Source of the DNA: Ornithomonoglobus_A sp045532455
Lineage (GTDB): Bacteria > Bacillota > Clostridia > UBA1381
NCBI GenBank assembly: GCA_045532455.1
Contig: JAZSFX010000042.1
Location: forward strand, 1-10,640
Reading direction: 5' to 3'
Length of the DNA stretch: 10,640 nucleotides
Under the pieces are notes generated by a model. It saw only the letters and a list, made by a program, of their open reading frames with translations. It was not told where the DNA came from and ran no database searches. Made by a program: the position numbers and the translations under genes. Numbering within the stretch: the first letter of the stretch is position 1; every line of letters begins with the position of its first letter. Shown piece by piece: positions 6,023-10,640 of the stretch.

Positions 6023-6200
6023 TTTTATAACTGTCCCTTTCCGTGTTAATGTACAAAACCAAGTCTGCAAGAAAATTGTTCAGATTGCCGTTTGAAAAAG
6101 CGACGGCGTATGTTTATACTCCGAGCTTTTGAAAATGGTAAGATGGGCAATTTTATTCAGACTTTATTCATTCCCTATTGTATTCATACCAATCCTTTAT
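6023..6200 (-). promoter_or_regulatory. Long structured leader of the dehydrogenase operon (unassigned)
   Basis: About 178 nt separate the predicted - strand transcription start from the dehydrogenase ATG. The leader contains a two-part long-range helix. AAGTCTG (6164-6158) pairs with CAGACTT (6067-6061), and after a small internal loop AAAATTG (6154-6148) pairs with CAATTTT (6078-6072), giving 14 bp in all. Inside are two competing pairings that share bases: TTGCC (6150-6146) with GGCAA (6089-6085), and GCCGT (6107-6103) with ACGGC (6091-6087). No T run follows the outer helix, so it is not a terminator, and no T-box AGGGTGG-type motif is present. I do not recognise a known riboswitch class. 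It could be a regulatory leader or a small RNA; because an inverted repeat reads on both strands, the RNA strand is not proven. Confidence 0.45.
6164..6187 (-). CDS. Possible seven-codon upstream ORF in the operon leader
   Basis: Near the predicted 5' end of the - strand leader is AAAGGA, then 5 nt, then an ATG opening MNTIGNE and a stop. Its spacing is right for translation, but the ribosome binding site would lie only a few bases from the mRNA 5' end, and no run of a single amino acid suggests classical attenuation. Its stop overlaps the start of the long-range helix. It may be chance; listed because it is too short for routine gene finding. Confidence 0.2.
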   Translation of the reverse strand: MNTIGNE

Positions 6201-6206
6201 GTGTTA

Positions 6207-6235
6207 ATTATAAAACATATTAGATAAAAAGTCAA
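6207..6235 (-). promoter_or_regulatory. SigA promoter of the six-gene - strand operon
   Basis: On the - strand, TTGACT (6235-6230) and a perfect TATAAT (6212-6207) are 17 bp apart. Transcription would begin near 6200. No other promoter-like pair was seen between the operon's genes, whose gaps are 0-20 nt, so this likely drives all six. Confidence 0.88.
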
Positions 6236-6303
6236 CAAACTTTGGTATTTTTATTCCGTTTACGCGTACATTTTGTCGTAGCGTTATATTTTATCAATAA
6301 TGC

Positions 6304-6332
6304 TTGACTAATCATAGTTTTTATGCTAAAAT
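6304..6332 (+). promoter_or_regulatory. SigA promoter (extended -10) of the mazG-like/gdpP/rplI/dnaB operon
   Basis: TTGACT (6304-6309) and TAAAAT (6327-6332) are 17 bp apart, with a TGC extension (6324-6326) directly before the -10. The -35 boxes of the two divergent promoters are 68 bp apart (6235 and 6304). The ATG at 6323 lies inside this promoter and cannot be used by a transcript starting near 6339, which decides the start of the next gene. The rest of the 384-nt intergenic region (6023-6406) is the leader above and a short + strand leader with no convincing fold. Confidence 0.85.
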
Positions 6333-6406
6333 ATGTTAATAGGTGGTTCGAAAAAACTTATGCATACGCGGTAAAAATATCAGTGCGGAAAGGCTGTGGT
6401 TTTTTT

Positions 6407-6733
6407 ATGAACATTTCAACAAATTTAAAGGCGATTGATACGCTAAAAAGCTCTGTGCTTTGCGAAATTGCAAGGCTTTACGGCGCAATGGCAAATCACG
6501 ATACGGAGCTCGACGAGCACGTGATTGAAGAAGGAATTGCATCGGTTATTGCTATGTGTTATATGCTTTCGAAGCGTTTGGGGTTTGATTATAGCGATAT
6601 AGACCTTGCAATGTGTGAGATTTTATCTTACAACACCGAAGAAAATTCCAATGACGAGACTTTTACGGATATGGAATCTCTTAATAGTTACATCTCAAAA
6701 AACCGTAAAATAAAATTAAGCGCGAGTCGTTAA
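6407..6733 (+). CDS. MazG-like family protein
   Basis: This small, 108-aa, all-helical protein resembles the 'MazG-like family' (PF12643-type) found in Clostridia. It opens with MNISTNLKAIDTLKSSVLCE, followed by an acidic helix (HDTELDEHVIEEGIASVIAM, about 31-50) and SKRLGFDYSDIDLAMCEIL (55-73). MazG-type folds in general hydrolyse nucleoside triphosphates. The usual ExxE...ExxD metal motif is only loosely visible here, so catalysis is unproven. The frame is open further upstream to 6323, but that ATG lies in the -10 region of the promoter; the ATG at 6407 is therefore used. The nearest ribosome binding site, GGAAAGG, ends 13 nt before it, which is long and suggests modest translation. It is the first gene of the operon, 25 nt before gdpP. 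The C-terminal 30 residues are low-complexity and polar. Confidence 0.75.
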   Translation: MNISTNLKAIDTLKSSVLCEIARLYGAMANHDTELDEHVIEEGIASVIAMCYMLSKRLGFDYSDIDLAMCEILSYNTEENSNDETFTDMESLNSYISKNRKIKLSASR

Positions 6734-6758
6734 TAGCTACTGTTAAACGGAGGAAAAT

Positions 6759-8774
6759 ATGAAAAAACGCAATGGAGAAACAATAGATATACTGATTAGC
6801 TCAGTATTAATATTGTCATTTTTGCTTATTGTATCGGGCATATATAACCTGATTTGCGGAGATTTACCGTCAGGTATTGCCATGCTTATAGTAGGCTTGG
6901 TTTCTGTTGGATATTTTGTATATTTTAGACACCAAAGAAAAAAGAAGATTGATTTTCTTTTAAGTTCATTACCCGAGGGTATAGGTGCGGCAGATTCAAA
7001 CACTATGGAGAGTCTGCCTATTCCTGTTGTAATCTTGAATATGGACGGAACTTTAAGAGGCTACAACGAAAACTTTGTTGCTATGTTTGATGAACAGGCA
7101 CTGTTTGGAATATTTATCGAGAAGATACTTCCGCAGATAAAGTGGACCGAGCTTTTAAAGCATGCATCTGATATACGTCTTGACATCGAACACGAGGGCA
7201 AGAAATTCAGGGTAATCGGTAAGCTTATGAACGATAACGTCAAATCCTCTGCGTTAATGGAGGATAAACTTTCAGTATATCTGTATTTTATAGACTATAC
7301 CTCTGAGGCAAATCTGCTTTCTCTTTACGATATGACAAAAACAGATATTGCAGTTATTAACATAGATAACTACGACGACTTACTTGAACGAATAAACGAT
7401 GACGAAAAACAAAAAATAACCTCAGGCATTGCAAAGGCGATGAATCAATGGGCGCTTGATTGCTCAGCTATACTAAAAAAACTCGACCGCGACAGATACC
7501 TTATGCTTTTTGAGCATAAATATCTTAAGGATCATATAAACAATAAATTCAAAATACTCGACAGTGTCCACGAAATTGCTGAGGAAACCAAGATACCCGT
7601 ATCATTAAGTATAGGTATTGGCACAGGCGGAAGTATTCAGGAAAATGAAGCTTATGCGAGAAATGCCATGGACATGGCTTTAGGCCGTGGCGGCGACCAG
7701 GTTTGTATAAAGGACGAAACACAGTTTAAGTTCTACGGTGGCAAAACAAAGGAATACGAAAAGAGTACACGTGTAAAGACCAGAGCAGTTGCTCTTGCTT
7801 TACGTGATTTTATAACTCAGTCGGAAAATGTTGTGTTTGTAGGGCACACAGGTGCGGATTACGACTGCTTTGGTGCGGCAATAGGCTTACAAAGAGCAGT
7901 ACGGACACTTGGCAAAACACCGTATATTATATACGATTCAAACTCACCTGCAATAGCAAAAATGTATAACGAAACTGTAAAAATCCCCGAATACAAGGAT
8001 TTATTTATAGACACAGACGAGGCACTCGAAATTTTAGAGAACAACTCACTTTTAGTAGTGCTTGATACACACAGACCATCACTACTTCCAAGTGAGGAGC
8101 TTATTAATGTAGCTCAGAAAATCGTACTTATTGACCATCACAGACGTTCTACTGAGTTTATTACACCGTGCTCTCTTGTTTATCACGAGGCGTACGCGTC
8201 ATCAACGTGCGAAATGGCAACAGAGCTTATTGAGTATATGAATGTAGGCACTTCGCTAACCAAGTACGAGGCACAGTGCTTGTATACAGGTATATTGATG
8301 GATACAAAGAACTTTATGCTAAAAACCGGTGTAAGAACTTTTGACGCGGCTTCGTATCTTAAGCGCAGAGGTCTTAATACTGTTGATGTTAAGCAGCTAT
8401 TCAACATTGGCAAGGAGGATTACGACCACAAGGTAGATACCGTAAAAACCGCTACAGAGGTTGCACCGAATATTGCAGTTGCAAGAATGCCACAAAAATA
8501 CCACAACGGTAAAGTTATAGCCTCGCAGGCGGCAGATGAAATGCTTAATATAAATAATATAAAGGCATCGTTTGTAATATTCCCCACTGACGACGGTATA
8601 GGTGTAAGTGCGAGGTCGCTGGGTGATGTGAATGTTCATCTTATTATGGAAAAGCTTGGTGGCGGCGGTCATATGACAGTTGCAGGTGCGCAGCTTTCGT
8701 CACCAACCATTGAGGAAGCGGAGGCTTTGCTCATACAGGCTATAAACGAATATATATCTGATGAGGAGGAGTAA
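6759..8774 (+). CDS. gdpP: Cyclic-di-AMP phosphodiesterase GdpP (YybT family)
   Basis: This 671-aa membrane protein hydrolyses c-di-AMP to pApA, controlling osmolyte and potassium balance, cell-wall stress and beta-lactam tolerance in Firmicutes. Two transmembrane helices span about 9-31 and 38-57. A PAS-like domain (about 84-180) is followed by a degenerate GGDEF domain (about 190-325), in which the signature is replaced by DRDRY (243-247), so it is not a cyclase. The DHH/DHHA1 catalytic region (about 355-665) has the full metal-binding set: H363, D367 and D369 in GHTGADYD, D436 in VLDTH, D459-H460-H461 in IDHHRR, D515 in GILMDTKNF and GGGGH at 634-638. Length and order match the family. GGAGG lies 5 nt before the ATG. 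rplI starts 6 nt after its stop. In Bacillus a YybS-like membrane protein usually precedes it; here its place is taken by the MazG-like gene. Confidence 0.97.
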   Translation: MKKRNGETIDILISSVLILSFLLIVSGIYNLICGDLPSGIAMLIVGLVSVGYFVYFRHQRKKKIDFLLSSLPEGIGAADSNTMESLPIPVVILNMDGTLRGYNENFVAMFDEQALFGIFIEKILPQIKWTELLKHASDIRLDIEHEGKKFRVIGKLMNDNVKSSALMEDKLSVYLYFIDYTSEANLLSLYDMTKTDIAVINIDNYDDLLERINDDEKQKITSGIAKAMNQWALDCSAILKKLDRDRYLMLFEHKYLKDHINNKFKILDSVHEIAEETKIPVSLSIGIGTGGSIQENEAYARNAMDMALGRGGDQVCIKDETQFKFYGGKTKEYEKSTRVKTRAVALALRDFITQSENVVFVGHTGADYDCFGAAIGLQRAVRTLGKTPYIIYDSNSPAIAKMYNETVKIPEYKDLFIDTDEALEILENNSLLVVLDTHRPSLLPSEELINVAQKIVLIDHHRRSTEFITPCSLVYHEAYASSTCEMATELIEYMNVGTSLTKYEAQCLYTGILMDTKNFMLKTGVRTFDAASYLKRRGLNTVDVKQLFNIGKEDYDHKVDTVKTATEVAPNIAVARMPQKYHNGKVIASQAADEMLNINNIKASFVIFPTDDGIGVSARSLGDVNVHLIMEKLGGGGHMTVAGAQLSSPTIEEAEALLIQAINEYISDEEE

Positions 8775-8780
8775 TCCATT

Positions 8781-9227
8781 ATGCAAGTAATTTTAACACA
8801 GGATGTAAAAGGTCAAGGCAAAAAAGGACAAATGGTAAAGGTTTCTGACGGATATGCAAGAAACTATCTTTTGCCCAAGGGTCTTGCAACAGAGGCAACA
8901 AAAGAAAATATAAATGTGATGAAGGGCAAAGCCGAATCACTTGAATATAAGCTTAGGACAGAAAGAGAAGAAGCACAAAGAATAGTTGATAAAATGAAAG
9001 AAATTGAGGTTGTTTTAAGTGCAAAATCAGGCGCAAACGGGAAACTGTTCGGCTCAATAACCTCAAAAGACATTGCAGAGGAATTAACTAAGCAACACCA
9101 CATAAAAATAGATAAAAAGAAGTTTGTATTGCCCGACGGAATAAAAACAATCGGCACAACTGAGGTTGAGGTAAAGGTTTACCCACAAATCAGCGGAAAA
9201 CTTAAGGTTGTTGTTAAAGAGGCATAA
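8781..9227 (+). CDS. rplI: 50S ribosomal protein L9
   Basis: This 148-aa protein has typical bL9 length. It binds 23S rRNA at the base of the L1 stalk and reaches across the ribosome surface, helping frame maintenance and collision handling. The N-terminal domain carries the signature MQVILTQDVKGQGKKGQ and VSDGYARNYLLPKGLATEAT (21-40). A long, charged connecting helix covers about 42-76. The C-terminal domain begins near 78 and includes SGANGKLFGSIT (83-94) and the closing VEVKVYPQISGKLKV. GGAGG (8765-8769) lies inside the last codons of gdpP, 11 nt before the ATG, so expression is tied to that gene. Third in the operon. Confidence 0.98.
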   Translation: MQVILTQDVKGQGKKGQMVKVSDGYARNYLLPKGLATEATKENINVMKGKAESLEYKLRTEREEAQRIVDKMKEIEVVLSAKSGANGKLFGSITSKDIAEELTKQHHIKIDKKKFVLPDGIKTIGTTEVEVKVYPQISGKLKVVVKEA

Positions 9228-9261
9228 AAAACGAATTAATCAGTGAAAAAGAGGTGAAAAT

Positions 9262-10626
9262 ATGGCGGAGGAATTACAGAATATAATAGACGCAGCTCCG
9301 AGAGAGTTGCCATATAATCGTGAGGCAGAGCAGGCAGTTATAGGCAGTGTTTTGTCTACTTCGGGTGAAAATGCAGGCGCGGCAATCGAGATAATTAATC
9401 CCGCCGATTTTTACTTTGCAGCAAACAAGCTTGTATTTGCCGCTATTGTTGAGTTGTTTAACGAGAACAGTGCAATAGACTTTGTAACAGTTGCAAACAG
9501 ACTCGGTCAGAATGACACTCTTGACGCGATAGGCGGAATTGAATATTTAAGAGAGCTTGCCACAAGTGTACCTACAACAAGACATATTACGTATTATTCT
9601 AATATCATACGTGATATGTCTATTATGCGTAATCTTATAAAATGCTCCGAGCAAATCTCAAAAATCGCGTACGAAGCATCCGAAGCACCCGAAAAGGTGC
9701 TTGAGAGAGCAGAACAGCTTGTCTTTAATGTTTCTTCGTCAAAAGATGGTGGCGATATATCTAAAATAAGCGATATATTATACGACAGTTATCTCGAATT
9801 AGTTGAAAATTCGCAGAATTCGGGCGGACTTACAGGACTTGACACAGGCTTTGTTGAACTTAACAAAAGAACAGGTGGTTTCCACGGTGGTGAGCTTATT
9901 CTTATTGCGGGACGTCCAGGTATGGGTAAGTCGAGCTTTGCAGTAAATATTGCGGAGTTTGCAAGTATATCCTCGGGCAAAACCGTTGCATTATTTAACC
10001 TCGAAATGCCACGCGAACAAATAGTAAACAGAATTTTGTGTTCTCAGGCAAGAGTGGACTCAAACAAAATCCGTACGGGTACAGTTGAGGCTGATGACTG
10101 GATAAAAATAAGCGAGGTACTGCACCGTGTTGAAGTTGCACCAATGTATATAGATGATACTGCAAGCATAACAGTATCGCAGATAAGGGCAAAGTGCAGA
10201 CGTCTTATGGCTGAACGAGGACTTGACCTTATTATAATTGACCATATTCAGCTTATGCAGGGGTCAAGAAGAACGGACAACAGACAACAGGAAATTTCTG
10301 AAATTTCACGTTCTTTAAAAATGCTTGCAAAAGATTTTGACATTCCTGTTCTTGCGTTGTCACAGTTAAGCCGTGCAAGTAAAGACCGTGCTGACAAGCG
10401 TCCGTTACTTACTGACCTTCGTGAATCCGGTGCAATTGAGCAGGATGCCGACGTTGTACTTATGCTTTACCGTGACGAATATTATAACGAAAACACCGAA
10501 ACACCAGGACAGGCTGAAGTTATTATTGCAAAACACAGAAGCGGTGAAACGGGAAAGGTGTTCTTAAACTGGCAAAGCGAATACACAAAATTTGCAGATT
10601 TTGATTATACACATACGGAAAGTTAA
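9262..10626 (+). CDS. dnaB: Replicative DNA helicase DnaB
   Basis: This 454-aa hexameric helicase unwinds DNA at the replication fork and recruits DnaG primase (Bacillus calls it DnaC). The N-terminal primase-interacting domain (about 15-115) starts with the standard LPYNREAEQAVIGS. After a linker, the RecA-like motor carries Walker A GRPGMGKS (217-224), the catalytic glutamate E248 in FNLEMP, Walker B LIIIDHIQLM (323-332), the DNA-binding/sensor SQLSRASKDRADKRP (367-381), LRESGAIEQDADVVLMLYR (386-404) and the arginine finger KHRSGETG (424-431). The domain is continuous, with no intein in the Walker or Q motifs where DnaB inteins commonly insert. GAGGTG lies 6 nt before the ATG, 34 nt after rplI. 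Many firmicutes have a LonB/LonC protease gene between rplI and dnaB; it is absent here. Confidence 0.98.
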   Translation: MAEELQNIIDAAPRELPYNREAEQAVIGSVLSTSGENAGAAIEIINPADFYFAANKLVFAAIVELFNENSAIDFVTVANRLGQNDTLDAIGGIEYLRELATSVPTTRHITYYSNIIRDMSIMRNLIKCSEQISKIAYEASEAPEKVLERAEQLVFNVSSSKDGGDISKISDILYDSYLELVENSQNSGGLTGLDTGFVELNKRTGGFHGGELILIAGRPGMGKSSFAVNIAEFASISSGKTVALFNLEMPREQIVNRILCSQARVDSNKIRTGTVEADDWIKISEVLHRVEVAPMYIDDTASITVSQIRAKCRRLMAERGLDLIIIDHIQLMQGSRRTDNRQQEISEISRSLKMLAKDFDIPVLALSQLSRASKDRADKRPLLTDLRESGAIEQDADVVLMLYRDEYYNENTETPGQAEVIIAKHRSGETGKVFLNWQSEYTKFADFDYTHTES

Positions 10627-10628
10627 TT

Positions 10629-10640
10629 ATGGATAAACTA
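10629..10640 (+). CDS. Start of a further + strand gene (cut off by window)
   Basis: An ATG 2 nt after the dnaB stop opens MDKL and runs off the right edge. GGAAAG at 10617-10622, within the last codons of dnaB, is 6 nt upstream, a normal ribosome binding site distance. Four codons are too few to name a product. tilS is one possibility from gene-order habit in Clostridia, but nothing visible supports it. Confidence 0.4.

Noticed and set aside
6023..6070. Longer form of the 2-hydroxyacid dehydrogenase beginning at 6070
   Set aside because: The codon there is TTG and no Shine-Dalgarno sequence precedes it. The family N-terminus MKIVMLD begins at the ATG at 6022, with AAGGGA upstream.
6323..6406. 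N-terminal extension of the MazG-like protein from the ATG at 6323
   Set aside because: This ATG lies between the -35 and -10 boxes of a good promoter, so it is upstream of the predicted transcription start. It also has no ribosome binding site.
6351..6406. Possible attenuator: A6C and GT-rich flanks around the leader of the MazG-like gene, ending in a T run
   Set aside because: The best internal stem is only about 4 bp with a long loop, and the T run sits directly before the ATG. It does not form a credible terminator.
6949..7740. Active diguanylate cyclase in the GdpP GGDEF-like region
   Set aside because: The GG(D/E)EF signature is replaced by DRDRY, the usual degenerate state in GdpP proteins.
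6193..9980. Many short open frames antisense to gdpP, rplI and dnaB
   Set aside because: They lack ribosome binding sites and recognisable motifs, and lie fully inside well-supported genes; they are shadows of the coding strand.

Overview
The window reads as chromosomal DNA from a low-GC, Gram-positive, probably spore-forming Firmicute, most likely a member of the Clostridia. The evidence is the SpoVG end at the left edge, near-consensus SigA promoters, strong GGAGG-type ribosome binding sites, the gdpP-rplI-dnaB gene order, a MazG-like protein of clostridial type and a secreted protein with a copper-amine-oxidase-type stalk domain. No species can be named. There are no mobile elements, CRISPR arrays, tRNAs or rRNAs, and base composition looks even throughout.

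Layout. (1) 1-277: the 3' end of spoVG on the + strand, closed by a strong intrinsic terminator. (2) 284-1451: a single-gene unit on the + strand with a consensus promoter, a 5' leader of about 130 nt that may fold, and a gene for an exported stalk-domain protein. It ends at a bidirectional terminator shared with the converging operon. (3) 6235 down to 1450: a six-gene operon on the - strand. In transcription order it encodes a D-2-hydroxyacid dehydrogenase, a DJ-1/PfpI protein, 5-formyltetrahydrofolate cyclo-ligase, a TatD nuclease/hydrolase, a UgtP/MGDG-synthase-like glycolipid glycosyltransferase and a LOG-family (TIGR00730) phosphoribohydrolase-like protein. Genes overlap or are spaced by 0-20 nt, so they are probably co-transcribed and in part translationally coupled. 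The promoter is followed by a leader of about 180 nt with an unassigned long-range inverted repeat. (4) 6304 to the right edge: a + strand operon diverging from the previous one. It encodes a MazG-like protein, the membrane-bound cyclic-di-AMP phosphodiesterase GdpP, ribosomal protein L9, the replicative helicase DnaB and the first codons of another gene.

How the genes work together. The right-hand operon is the conserved firmicute block linking c-di-AMP turnover, ribosome assembly and replication. The left-hand operon mixes small-molecule housekeeping (2-hydroxyacid reduction, DJ-1-type repair or stress function, folate salvage, nucleotide-type hydrolysis) with one membrane glycolipid enzyme. 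Calling it a metabolite-repair cluster is an inference.

The protein-coding content is mostly well-known housekeeping. I see no convincing new multi-gene system. The items most worth a second look are non-coding: the leader of the dehydrogenase operon (6023-6200) with mutually exclusive pairings, the 319-447 leader with a hairpin-loop pseudoknot, and a perfect 16-bp palindrome filling most of a promoter spacer (289-304). Several gene starts were moved inward from the longest open frame because of ribosome binding site position or because the longer frame began inside a promoter.
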